Of a stretch of 38,693 bases of DNA, positions 6,781 to 13,229 are shown in pieces. The notes under the pieces are model-generated. The model did no database searches and was not told the origin of the DNA. It worked only from the letters and a program-made list of their open reading frames with translations. The number at the start of each line of letters is the position of its first letter. Positions within the stretch are counted from its first letter, which is position 1. Location of the stretch: positions 1 to 38,693 of IMG/VR virus record IMGVR_UViG_3300027759_000192; one strand, written 5' to 3'. The translations under genes and the position numbers were made by a program. The stretch comes from a virus.

Positions 6781-6942
6781 TTACTTTTTTCTTTGCCGTT
6801 CGGAACTGTCGGCGAAATCCACGATATCACCGATTCGGGGGGGTTCGCAACTCCGCCGGATCACCGCCCCCACCCCGCCGAATCGGGGAGTGGAGACGAT
6901 CCTTACGCGTGATGTCCGCAGCGGTAGCGGTAGCGGTAGCAG
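6781..6942 (-). promoter_or_regulatory. Leader/regulatory element, copy A, with 15-bp inverted repeat and GCGGTA repeats
   Basis: CCGATTCGG followed by GGGGGT (6830-6844) is inverted at 6872-6886 with one G-G mismatch over 15 positions. Between the arms is CGCAACTC. At 6919-6936 GCGGTA is repeated three times in tandem, followed by a GGTAGCTGCTACC palindrome on the minus strand that runs into the stop of the next gene. CACCGATTCG, CGCAACTC and CGGTAGCGGTAG occur in the same order as in copy B (2950-3105). A GCCG/CGGC hairpin followed by an A-rich tract also recurs. I infer a duplicated control region; the tandem GCGGTA could be iteron-like. Confidence 0.5.
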
Positions 6943-7503
6943 CTACCAAGTAAAGCAAGCGTCGATTAATGCGCTTGCAAGTTTCATATTCTTTTTGTAG
7001 ACCTGATCCTTTGGAATGCTTTCTGATTCTAATTTTCCATCCGGAAATCTACTGATGATATGCACACCTAGTGGTGTTGTCATCGTTGTGAGTTTGATTG
7101 TCACCCTGTCGTCAGCAGCGGAAGGACGTATGCCCCGGTCGACAGCGGTAGGAGATGCCCAAGCTTCCGATCGAGTAATGATCCCAATGCAGTCATCCTT
7201 CTTGCATTCGTCTATAGCTTCGTAGTCATCGGTCAGCACGTAGATGTCCGGGTATGTGGCCTTGTACATACAGCTGATTGCTGAGACTTCAGTTGTTTCA
7301 TCTGCTTCGTTCACTATGGTCAGCTCGCCCCGGTTCTTCACGTTCAAGGACAGGTACCATAGCTCGCTGTCTCCCTCGTCCATTGGATGCGCTACCTCAT
7401 GAAAGAAAACTTCCATCTTCTTGAAGTCATTCATCTCAACCTCAAAGCTTTCGGAGAATATCTTTTTGTATTCATCCTCGATAATCTTCTCTAGTTCATC
7501 CAT
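6943..7503 (-). CDS. Hypothetical 186-aa protein
   Basis: I do not recognise this protein. It is acidic in its N-terminal third (DELEKIIEDEYKKIF) and beta-rich afterwards, with a Cys-Lys-Lys-Asp-Asp-Cys motif near residues 99-104. No signal peptide or membrane helix is seen. Its start overlaps the stop of the 69-aa gene by 8 nt, so they share a transcript. It is the last gene before the structured leader of the AAA+/VWA module, and its base usage lacks the CTAG richness of that module, which helps place the island's boundary near 6.9 kb. Confidence 0.8.
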   Translation of the reverse strand: MDELEKIIEDEYKKIFSESFEVEMNDFKKMEVFFHEVAHPMDEGDSELWYLSLNVKNRGELTIVNEADETTEVSAISCMYKATYPDIYVLTDDYEAIDECKKDDCIGIITRSEAWASPTAVDRGIRPSAADDRVTIKLTTMTTPLGVHIISRFPDGKLESESIPKDQVYKKNMKLASALIDACFTW

Positions 7504-7705
7504 TGCTAACCACCTTTCCCTTGGCTCGATACTCTGCGTACATCTTGCTCCTATCCACTGACTCAGCCGGGAGTAGATCAGCTACACCTATGGCTATGTC
7601 TGTTATCAGTGGACGTATGTGTGGTGCTGCAATCAATGCCAGCATCAGTATCTCTGTTAATAGATTCTCTACTTGTTCTTTGTCATTGTCTGTAAGTGCG
7701 ACCAT
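7496..7705 (-). CDS. Hypothetical 69-aa protein
   Basis: Unrecognised small protein. I choose the ATG at 7705 (MVALTDND) because a GAAGGAAAAG ribosome site precedes it; an in-frame ATG at 7723 would place that site inside the gene. Residues about 14-45 form a hydrophobic stretch interrupted by His, Pro and Asp (LTEILMLALIAAPHIRPLI), which could be a weak membrane helix or a buried amphipathic one. It overlaps the following 186-aa gene and may be the first gene of a short unit starting after the hairpin at 7771-7801. Confidence 0.65.
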   Translation of the reverse strand: MVALTDNDKEQVENLLTEILMLALIAAPHIRPLITDIAIGVADLLPAESVDRSKMYAEYRAKGKVVSNG

Positions 7706-7740
7706 GTTTCTTTTCCTTCTCATTGGATACCATCTCTACT

Positions 7741-7801
7741 GCTATAGATGAGTGTTTACTTTTGTTGAAGCATACCGGCGAACCCTTTGGTTCGACGTAT
7801 G
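7741..7801 (-). promoter_or_regulatory. Hairpin followed by weak candidate promoter
   Basis: CATAC/GTATG (7771-7775/7797-7801) encloses a perfect CGAACC/GGTTCG stem with loop CTTT (7779-7784/7789-7794). This looks like a terminator or processing hairpin, but no uridine run follows on the minus strand. Immediately downstream in the transcribed direction are TTCAAC (7764-7769) and TATAGC (7741-7746) separated by 17 nt, a weak sigma-70-like promoter. It would serve the 69-aa and 186-aa genes. Confidence 0.35.
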
Positions 7802-7815
7802 TAGTGAGTGTCATC

Positions 7816-8259
7816 TCACAAGAAGGACATTTCCACTGTCTCTGCATCAGCTTCAATCTCCTCCCTTACGCATGAACATTGGCGCGCAACGCTGTATGTA
7901 TGACCGAACTCTTCGATCTCGTACGTCCCGCGCACCATGTTCCATGTCTCTTTAGGCTTTGAATAGTCGCGTTTCATGCGTATACCCGTGTCCCACCCGG
8001 AACCCTCACACTTGTTGCAGTACCTGGAGAACTGCTTAGCCGGAGCCAAGCCGCGCAATACTTCCTTCACCCTGTTAAGTGATGGAAACCACTTGTCTTT
8101 CTCAAGGATCTGCAACGCTTTGATGCAGTCCTCATAGCTTGCATCCAGCATCACACCATCTGAGTGCCATGCATTCTTAACTGTGTTGCGTGCGACGTTG
8201 TCCTTTGGGAACAAGCCACACAAACGGTCAATGAACTTGTCTATTCTTTCTGGATTCAT
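7816..8259 (-). CDS. Zinc-finger protein, possible helicase-loader-like replication protein
   Basis: 147 aa with a clear ribosome site (GGGAG) before the ATG at 8259. The first ~75 residues are helical (DKFIDRLCGLFPKD, then a segment ending KWFPSLNRVKEVLRGL) and resemble small phage helicase-loader proteins of the G39P type in pattern only. The second half has two cysteine pairs, C81/C84 in a DnaJ-like CxxCxGxG setting and C128/C130, that could bind one zinc ion. It sits in the regulatory/recombination region with WhiB. No other replication protein is recognisable in the genome, which makes a role in recruiting host replication machinery attractive, but this is inference. The CDS is secure, the function weak. 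Confidence 0.8.
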   Translation of the reverse strand: MNPERIDKFIDRLCGLFPKDNVARNTVKNAWHSDGVMLDASYEDCIKALQILEKDKWFPSLNRVKEVLRGLAPAKQFSRYCNKCEGSGWDTGIRMKRDYSKPKETWNMVRGTYEIEEFGHTYSVARQCSCVREEIEADAETVEMSFL

Positions 8260-8398
8260 TTGCTTTCTCCCTTATTCGTTGATGTATCTCTGTGTCAATT
8301 GCTTCAAGTGTGTCGTGAAGATCTTGCTCTTCGATCCTACCTACATACACACGGCGTAGAAACTTTGATGCGTTAAGCAGCGCTCTGTCAGCGATCAC
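8228..8398 (-). CDS. Hypothetical 56-aa helical protein
   Basis: Unrecognised small helical protein rich in charged residues (RRVYVGRIEEQDLHDTLEAI). I place the start at the GTG at 8398, which overlaps the WhiB stop as GTGA with AAGAAGG upstream. An ATG at 8470 in the same frame would lie deep inside the WhiB gene. It overlaps the following zinc-finger gene by 32 nt. It is probably translated by coupling with whiB. A regulatory or DNA-binding role is possible but nothing shows it. Confidence 0.6.
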   Translation of the reverse strand: MIADRALLNASKFLRRVYVGRIEEQDLHDTLEAIDTEIHQRIREKANESRKNRQVH

Positions 8399-8706
8399 AT
8401 CAAACCTATTGCCTTCTTGCGTAGCTTTGATTTGTAATCCTTGCGTTGTCGTGGGCCCATGCCACCCCATATTCCTTCCGTAAATGTATTGTCTAATGCG
8501 AATTGTAGGCAGTCATCCTTGACTTTACAAGTCCTGCATATCTCCTTGGCAAACGCAGCTAGCCCATCTGCATCGCCTTTATCCGGGAAGAATAGGTGCG
8601 TCATCCCTTTGCAATCTGCATCGTCCATCCAATCGAACTTCTTATTTGATAAGTGCCACTCCTCGAGAATGCTCACGTTTAGCTCCCTTCGTTTTTGGTC
8701 TGACAT
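8395..8706 (-). CDS. whiB: WhiB-family iron-sulfur transcription factor
   Basis: WhiB proteins bind a [4Fe-4S] cluster and usually act on the primary sigma factor; they occur only in Actinobacteria and their phages. The 103-aa chain has the four cluster cysteines C32, C57, C60 and C66 (CxxC spacing in EICRTCKVKDDC), the GIWGG turn at residues 78-82 and a basic C-terminal tail (RQRKDYKSKLRKK) for DNA contact. TGAGGA precedes the ATG at 8706. In mycobacteriophage TM4 a phage WhiB interferes with host WhiB2 and septation and contributes to superinfection exclusion; a similar role is plausible here. Neighbours are a secreted lysozyme-like gene upstream and a coupled small gene downstream. Confidence 0.95.
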   Translation of the reverse strand: MSDQKRRELNVSILEEWHLSNKKFDWMDDADCKGMTHLFFPDKGDADGLAAFAKEICRTCKVKDDCLQFALDNTFTEGIWGGMGPRQRKDYKSKLRKKAIGLM

Positions 8707-8712
8707 TTATCC

Positions 8713-9237
8713 TCAGTTCGTAGACCAGGGACTCCACCCTGCAACTTCGAAGAGGAGTCGTCCGGCCATTAGGTTTGTAAGTGGATCAAGAAGCTTATCT
8801 TGTTCACATACGCCCATCTGTTTACACACTAACCCTGCGTACTGAGCGTGGTCTTTCTTCCAATGCACACCATTGATCTGTAACAGTCCGCTGTCAGACC
8901 TGTGTGTCCATTCGGATACACCAGTTACATTGCAGCTAGAGTCCACAACGTCACCACCTCTTCGGTTCGGGCACCCACCTGATTCTCTCAAGATGATCTG
9001 CCCAAGGCGTTTGATCTGCCCAGGTTTCCAGCCAGCCTGGAGGGCAAGATCTCGCAACCAGGAAATATCCCCATGCTTGAACTGGATTGTCTGGGTCGTC
9101 AGCTTCCTCACATCCGCACGTATCCCAGTTGGTGCAGGTGAGGCTTGTTCCGACGGGGCACCAGCTGCTTGAGCTTCTGCTGTCATCACGCCGAGACACA
9201 TCAGTAGTGCAGTAATGCACCGAGTAAGTCTGTTCAT
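8713..9237 (-). CDS. Secreted lysozyme/transglycosylase-like cell-wall hydrolase
   Basis: Probable peptidoglycan-cleaving enzyme of the lysozyme superfamily. Residues 1-24 form a signal peptide (positive NRLTR, hydrophobic core, likely cleavage after AEAQA). The catalytic glutamate is E85 in ILRESGG, followed by the SLT-like SDSGLLQINGVHW segment (114-126) and a C-terminal AGxxLFxxxGWSPWS motif. Four cysteines could form disulfides outside the membrane. GGGAGG precedes the ATG at 9237. The lysis genes are 4-5 kb away, so this is a second hydrolase in a regulatory neighbourhood. Export by the host Sec system would place it at the wall without a holin. It could aid lysis, wall remodelling or superinfection control; lysozyme-like activity is likely, the role is inference. 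Confidence 0.85.
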   Translation of the reverse strand: MNRLTRCITALLMCLGVMTAEAQAAGAPSEQASPAPTGIRADVRKLTTQTIQFKHGDISWLRDLALQAGWKPGQIKRLGQIILRESGGCPNRRGGDVVDSSCNVTGVSEWTHRSDSGLLQINGVHWKKDHAQYAGLVCKQMGVCEQDKLLDPLTNLMAGRLLFEVAGWSPWSTN

Positions 9238-9271
9238 CGTTCCCTCCCATTATAGTTTTTCCTTTTAACCC

Positions 9272-9718
9272 TTATGGAATAAGGCTTACAATTTCTGTGA
9301 ACTCAGTAAGAGTCATCAGTACCACACCCTCGGTTGTACCATCCGGCATGGCTACCATTACAAACGGACGATTATCACCCAACGATTTAGCCGTGTCACT
9401 TTGGGCTTTAGCATCTCTGAACCTCGTCCAAATCGGGCCAACCTGAGCCCCTGCCTTGACCTCGCAACGAAAAGCACCACCCCAATTTTCCTCGTGACGG
9501 GTAAGGTGACCGCCCAGCCCAAGTTTCTTACGCGCTCGACGCGCCTTCGAATCACCCTTAGTGCGGTTCCTCTTACCCCTAGCTGCAGGGTCACCACAGT
9601 TTCTAATCCGACGCGCACCGTCACGACCTGGTCGTCCGAGCGCCCCGAATAAAGGACACCCATCTGCGTTACATTTTTCTTGGTTGCCTTCACATTCACC
9701 TTTCCTTTCATCTGTCAT
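9272..9718 (-). CDS. Putative PD-(D/E)XK-like nuclease (Holliday-junction-resolvase-like)
   Basis: 148 aa with a strong ribosome site (GAGGAA) before the ATG at 9718. The centre has a basic segment (KGDSKARRARKKLG, about 54-67), a short Gly-rich turn, then CEVKAG (85-90), matching the E-x-K half of PD-(D/E)XK nucleases. A conserved-looking C-terminal GDNRPFVMVAMPDG stretch follows. The N-terminus has four cysteines (9, 16, 21, 41), possibly a metal-binding knuckle. It sits in the recombination block with exonuclease and annealing genes, fitting a junction- or flap-cutting role. The upstream acidic residue of the motif is not certain, so the nuclease call is moderate. Confidence 0.75.
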   Translation of the reverse strand: MTDERKGECEGNQEKCNADGCPLFGALGRPGRDGARRIRNCGDPAARGKRNRTKGDSKARRARKKLGLGGHLTRHEENWGGAFRCEVKAGAQVGPIWTRFRDAKAQSDTAKSLGDNRPFVMVAMPDGTTEGVVLMTLTEFTEIVSLIP

Positions 9719-9923
9719 AGTTATTCCTCCATAATGATGGGCTGTGGTTATCTTCTACTTGGAGCTTGTGCTCGTTGCTTTCGTACAGCCGGATGATATG
9801 CATACATGAATCGTCTAGCTCTTCTTCTTCTACCGAGCATGGCAATCCATCATGAGTGAAACAAACTGGTGGACCGGCCCAGCCCATGTCCAGGCCGATC
9901 CTCATCCAGTCCTCAAACAACAA
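9708..9923 (-). CDS. Conserved actinophage-type hypothetical protein, 71 aa
   Basis: Small acidic protein of a type I associate with actinobacterial phages (LFEDWMRIGLDMGWAGPPVC..THDGLP), with no known function. The start appears to be a TTG at 9923 so that the LFEDW segment is kept; the ATG at residue 7 is the alternative. The remaining chain is acidic (EEEELDDSCMHIIRLYE). It overlaps the following nuclease gene by 11 nt and the preceding small coiled-coil frame by a few bases, consistent with one tightly packed message. Confidence 0.75.
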   Translation of the reverse strand: MLFEDWMRIGLDMGWAGPPVCFTHDGLPCSVEEEELDDSCMHIIRLYESNEHKLQVEDNHSPSLWRNNYDR

Positions 9924-10048
9924 CGTGTCTTATCATTTCTTCCAATTTCTTGGAGTACTGCTGCATGAACACAAGCTGTTGCCGTAGCTCTGCGACTTCT
10001 CTGCGCAAAGCAATGATTGTTTCTCTGTCTTCCCTTGAGCGAAACATG
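9913..10048 (-). CDS. Small coiled-coil gene with apparent 1-nt frameshift
   Basis: An ATG at 10048 follows the annealing-protein stop as TAATCATG and encodes MFRSREDRE. After a run of four A (minus strand; T-run 10020-10023) the natural continuation switches frame and reads IIALRREVAELRQQLVFM onwards, an amphipathic coiled coil ending at a stop at 9913-9915. Deleting one base would give a 44-aa protein. Either the assembly carries a one-base insertion, the gene is broken, or slippage on AAAA joins the frames. A shorter start within the second frame (TTG before RREVAEL) is also possible. The coding call rests only on the coiled-coil pattern and tight gene packing. Confidence 0.4.
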
Positions 10049-10049
10049 A

Positions 10050-10685
10050 TTACTTAAACTTTGTAATCAGTGTTGAGGCTTCGCCCTTGGTCAACGAGTC
10101 GAAGCTGTCTAGCTCACGACCGATAGTTGCACCACACAGATCCAAGACTTCCTGACCCTTGATACCCTGACCTGACAGGATTGCACGGATCATGTTGACT
10201 TGCTTCTCTGATGCTGCTTCACCTGGGTTCTTGATCATTGGTGCAGATTTTTGTCCTTCAACCTTCTCTGCTCCGAACGTATCAACGAGTCCGCTAATGA
10301 TTTCATCGGTTGACTTGTTGCTGATGAACTTTGATGGCGCAGGTGCAGAACCCATTCGCTGTACCTTCTCCATCTCCTCACGACTAGGGCGTGAACCCTT
10401 AGCTGCGTACCCGCAGTTGGCCAGTCCGCGTCCGATTGCCGACGTTTCTGCGTTTTCCGCATGGCTTGTCCGGTTGACCGGAGATGCACCACGAAGTTCT
10501 TCTGCGTATCCGGTAGCTACAGGACGATCGTCTTCACGGTTGAAGTAGATCTCTGCACGCACAAGAATACGGTTGTCGTCGTAGTAGTGGACACCTGTAA
10601 GGATTCTTCCCTCCGGGTGTTCGTTCCAAAACTTGACGAGTCGATCTTCGACGGTCTCGTAGTTATCTAAGTTGAATGATGCCAT
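10050..10685 (-). CDS. Probable single-strand annealing protein (ERF/Sak-like)
   Basis: 211 aa with a strong ribosome site (AAAGGAAGG) before the ATG at 10685. The N-terminal ~110 residues are beta-rich and end in HAENAETSAIGRGLANCGYA (about 76-95), resembling the helix found in phage ERF/Sak-type annealing proteins, followed by a basic segment (SRPSREEMEKVQR). After a low-complexity linker (110-155) comes a small C-terminal domain (SEKQVNMIRAILSGQGIKG onwards), resembling C-terminal DNA- or replisome-interaction domains in that family. It lies 2 nt downstream of the YqaJ exonuclease, the classic exonuclease/annealase recombination pair. The family is inferred from motif and context. An alternative is a generic ssDNA-binding protein. 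Confidence 0.75.
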   Translation of the reverse strand: MASFNLDNYETVEDRLVKFWNEHPEGRILTGVHYYDDNRILVRAEIYFNREDDRPVATGYAEELRGASPVNRTSHAENAETSAIGRGLANCGYAAKGSRPSREEMEKVQRMGSAPAPSKFISNKSTDEIISGLVDTFGAEKVEGQKSAPMIKNPGEAASEKQVNMIRAILSGQGIKGQEVLDLCGATIGRELDSFDSLTKGEASTLITKFK

Positions 10686-10687
10686 TG

Positions 10688-11629
10688 TTATTTCCTTCCT
10701 TTGGTTTTCATTACACGAAACTTCGTGTCCTTCTTGTACAACTTTGCCAGCTCCGGACGCTCCCTGTCAAATCGCGCCGTGTCAAAGGATGTACGCTTCT
10801 GTTCTTTCCAAGTGATCACGACCTCCCCGTCGATCACACCTTCTTCTGCTTCTTGCAGTAACTTACCAAGGTCCGCCTTGATAATGCTTTCTCTTGCTTC
10901 TAATTCTTTGATTACGTTCTTGACTTTCTCAAGGTCGGCAATCATTAGTGATGCTTCAGCCGGAAGTTCTACCTGAATAGGTAACGACTTCGAATACAGC
11001 TCACTCATATTCTCGTACGACATTATCGCCGTGTCGGGGACATCTCCTAGGTCAATCGCCTCAAGAAACTTTGCAACTGCCTCAATATGTACTTGGCGCT
11101 CGTCAGACGAAACGGTTTGCTTATAGCGGTGGATAACCATCTCGTTATCAAAGACACGCCATTCAATGTCTCGCATGCCCGAGCAGATGGACTGCTGGAC
11201 TCCTTGCCAATACCAATGTGGTGGGAGCTTTCCATCCCATTTCTTGTTGATCGTCTTGATTTCAAATGGTGTTCCTGTTCCATCCTGTGCATCGAGGGTG
11301 GCAATCATTCGTGCCCTGCCATCGTCGAAGCAATACAATTCGTTTGGGGTAAACAATTCAATTCGTTCTTCGTCTGCTACCCATTGGATAATCATTGGCT
11401 CCATGCGGTTGCCACGCTCCATTGCTTGGGTTGGTGGCTTTGGCATTGGCGGTTCTTTTGCTAGCAGTTCAGCAGCAAGATCGCCTGGTGTCATGTACTT
11501 GTGCTCACCATGCACGGCAGCTGCGGTGGATGCAGCAATACGCTTGCGACCCTTATCGTCCTGCCAACGTGCGAACAACCATTCCTGGCTTCCGTGCTCA
11601 GGCTTTGTAATTTGATACTTGGTTTCCAT
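10688..11629 (-). CDS. YqaJ-like viral recombinase / 5'-3' exonuclease
   Basis: Lambda-exonuclease-family enzyme that resects double-stranded ends for annealing-based recombination. The 313-aa chain shows the family pattern: SQEWLFARW (14-22), IAASTAAAVHG (31-41), RGNRMEP with E77, D113 in ATLDAQDG, E123-x-K125 in FEIKT, and the WQGVQQS helix (141-147). The last ~90 residues are a coiled coil (KVKNVIKELEARESIIKADL) and a basic tail. AGGAGG precedes the ATG at 11629. It is transcribed just before the annealing protein. Such modules let a phage repair, recombine or concatenate its DNA, useful here since no replicative enzyme is encoded. Confidence 0.92.
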   Translation of the reverse strand: METKYQITKPEHGSQEWLFARWQDDKGRKRIAASTAAAVHGEHKYMTPGDLAAELLAKEPPMPKPPTQAMERGNRMEPMIIQWVADEERIELFTPNELYCFDDGRARMIATLDAQDGTGTPFEIKTINKKWDGKLPPHWYWQGVQQSICSGMRDIEWRVFDNEMVIHRYKQTVSSDERQVHIEAVAKFLEAIDLGDVPDTAIMSYENMSELYSKSLPIQVELPAEASLMIADLEKVKNVIKELEARESIIKADLGKLLQEAEEGVIDGEVVITWKEQKRTSFDTARFDRERPELAKLYKKDTKFRVMKTKGRK

Positions 11630-11658
11630 GTTCCCTCCTTGTGGGTGGGATCACGATA

Positions 11659-11949
11659 CTAGGTCTGCCGAGTGATCACAACCCCGGCGTCGAAGTCAAC
11701 CTGGACACACTTGAAATCCACCACCATCTTGACCGGGATATGCAGAACGTGGTCGACATCTCCATCCGGGGTGATTGATTGAAACACGGTGACATGATCC
11801 GGCTTCCCGCCGTCGGCCTCGGACAAAAGAAATCCGGATGTCCTCACGATGCATGGTTCGGGATCGATCTCGGACGGCTGCGTCCATGTGTTCGTCCCGG
11901 AGTGGGCGTCTCTCCACGTCACGTATATGTAGGTCAGCGGTTCATTCAT
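11659..11949 (-). CDS. Hypothetical 96-aa phage protein
   Basis: Unrecognised function. The sequence from MNEPLTYIYVTWRDAHSG reads as a compact beta-rich domain with conserved-looking Trp and Asp residues, and ends 29 nt before the exonuclease start. I choose the ATG at 11949; the longer frame to 12003 would add a GC-rich stretch containing small inverted repeats (for example ATGAC/GTCAT at 11992-12004), more likely non-coding. The ribosome site is weak in either case. Placement suggests an accessory to recombination or regulation. Confidence 0.65.
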   Translation of the reverse strand: MNEPLTYIYVTWRDAHSGTNTWTQPSEIDPEPCIVRTSGFLLSEADGGKPDHVTVFQSITPDGDVDHVLHIPVKMVVDFKCVQVDFDAGVVITRQT

Positions 11950-12027
11950 CGGAGTCGTCCATTTTTTCCCCGCACCTCGGGGTTCGCGGGATGACCCCGT
12001 CATACACGCACGCGCAGACGCGCACGC

Positions 12028-13038
12028 CTAGAGCCAACACGTGTATTCTCCAGTGACGCGACCCTTTTCCGGGTCGATGAAGTGGAGACGTTGAGACGGC
12101 TTACCTACCGCACCAACATACGCACGTGCATACTCATTGTGTGACTCCGGTGATCCGGATACAAAGATACGTCCGGCATTAGCCATGGTCAATGTTGTTG
12201 GGGTGTGGAAGTGTCCGACATAGCAGTCAGCAAACGGTTCAACAACGCCAGTGGACCACGAGCTGACCTTCCGGAGTATGCCTCCGTATGATCCAATCTC
12301 GTCACCATGCACAAGTAGTGCCCTGTATTTGCCAATGGTTACTATCTGATACCAGTCCAATGACTGTTGCCACGTGACGTTCTTTAGATCTTTTGTTCTG
12401 TCACTTGTTATCCTATATGCAACACGGTCAATGTTGTCCCCATCTGGCATGTCTCCCTTACGACCAAGCCGTCCGTGGTTACCGTATTCACACACAATTG
12501 ATACCTTCTCAAAGTACGAAGAGAACGTGCGAACCATTTGTTCCATGATCCTAGATACTTCAAAGAGCTGTTCGAACAGGTGGGCTTCGATCTCGTACGC
12601 CTGACCAGGGAAGATAGACACACCTTCAACCATGTCACCACCAAACATAAGAACGCATTCTTTTACTGGGTGATGTGCGCGCTGTATCTCTGTGAGTTCA
12701 AGAACCTTCTGTGCAAATGTCTCTATTCTTTCAGAGAGAGTAGCAATGTCAAACGATATTGTTTTCTTGCCACACTGCCAATCAGTTGCATGAACAAGCG
12801 CTACCTCTGGTTTTGCTTTGCGGACATCTTTCTTTGGTAACGCCGGTGTTCTGCGAGCATTGCCCGTAGCAAGAGACGCATCCTTTGCAGCACGATATAC
12901 TGCATCAATGATCCCCTGAGATTTGATCTTCGATCTTGACTCTGAGAGCTGGCTTGTTTTAAGAGCACGCCTAAGTTCTGCAATTTCATTCCGCAACTCT
13001 ACAGACTCTTGGAACTTACTACTCACTTCTGCCTCCAT
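12028..13038 (-). CDS. Calcineurin-like metallophosphoesterase
   Basis: 336 aa. Residues 1-50 form a helical or coiled-coil extension (ELRNEIAELRRALK). The catalytic domain then shows the family metal ligands in order: HATDWQCGK (83-91), GGDMVEG (133-139), GNHGR (186-190), VHGDEIG (about 248) and GHFHTP (about 275). This dimetal fold includes nucleases such as Mre11/SbcD as well as phosphatases. In phages it often accompanies recombination genes, and here it precedes the exonuclease/annealase pair, so a nuclease role is plausible. It overlaps the upstream small helix-turn-helix-like gene by 16 nt and should be translated with it. Confidence 0.93.
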   Translation of the reverse strand: MEAEVSSKFQESVELRNEIAELRRALKTSQLSESRSKIKSQGIIDAVYRAAKDASLATGNARRTPALPKKDVRKAKPEVALVHATDWQCGKKTISFDIATLSERIETFAQKVLELTEIQRAHHPVKECVLMFGGDMVEGVSIFPGQAYEIEAHLFEQLFEVSRIMEQMVRTFSSYFEKVSIVCEYGNHGRLGRKGDMPDGDNIDRVAYRITSDRTKDLKNVTWQQSLDWYQIVTIGKYRALLVHGDEIGSYGGILRKVSSWSTGVVEPFADCYVGHFHTPTTLTMANAGRIFVSGSPESHNEYARAYVGAVGKPSQRLHFIDPEKGRVTGEYTCWL

Positions 13039-13229
13039 CTTTGGATACTCATGGCAGATACTTCAACACCAAGATCCTTGAGTGCGCGACAGATTGCTGC
13101 TGCGGTTATGCCGGGGTTATCCATTGCTTCCATGAAGTCTTTGTATGAATCAGGATCAAGAACATTTTTGATTTTGTCTTGAGCTGGAACATATTGTTTT
13201 GTGGATAGTACTTCCGTGAACTTGCTCAT
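13023..13229 (-). CDS. Small helix-turn-helix-like protein, 68 aa
   Basis: I choose the ATG at 13229 (MSKFTEVLS) because GGAAGGAAAA precedes it. The C-terminal half (GITAAAICRALKDLGVEVSAMSIQRWRQK region) has the spacing of a DNA-binding helix-turn-helix ending in a basic recognition helix. It is the first gene after the palindrome-rich region 13230-13500, so it could regulate that region or act with the metallophosphoesterase whose start it overlaps. Assignment as DNA-binding is by pattern only. Confidence 0.7.
   Translation of the reverse strand: MSKFTEVLSTKQYVPAQDKIKNVLDPDSYKDFMEAMDNPGITAAAICRALKDLGVEVSAMSIQRWRQK

Noticed and set aside
6845-6860. GTTCGCAAC resembling a tRNA T-arm
   Set aside because: The flanking bases do not form a 5-bp stem and no acceptor stem is found; it belongs to the shared leader motif.
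11945-12004. Intrinsic terminator (GC-rich hairpins)
   Set aside because: The homopolymer run is on the wrong side of the stem for minus-strand transcription.
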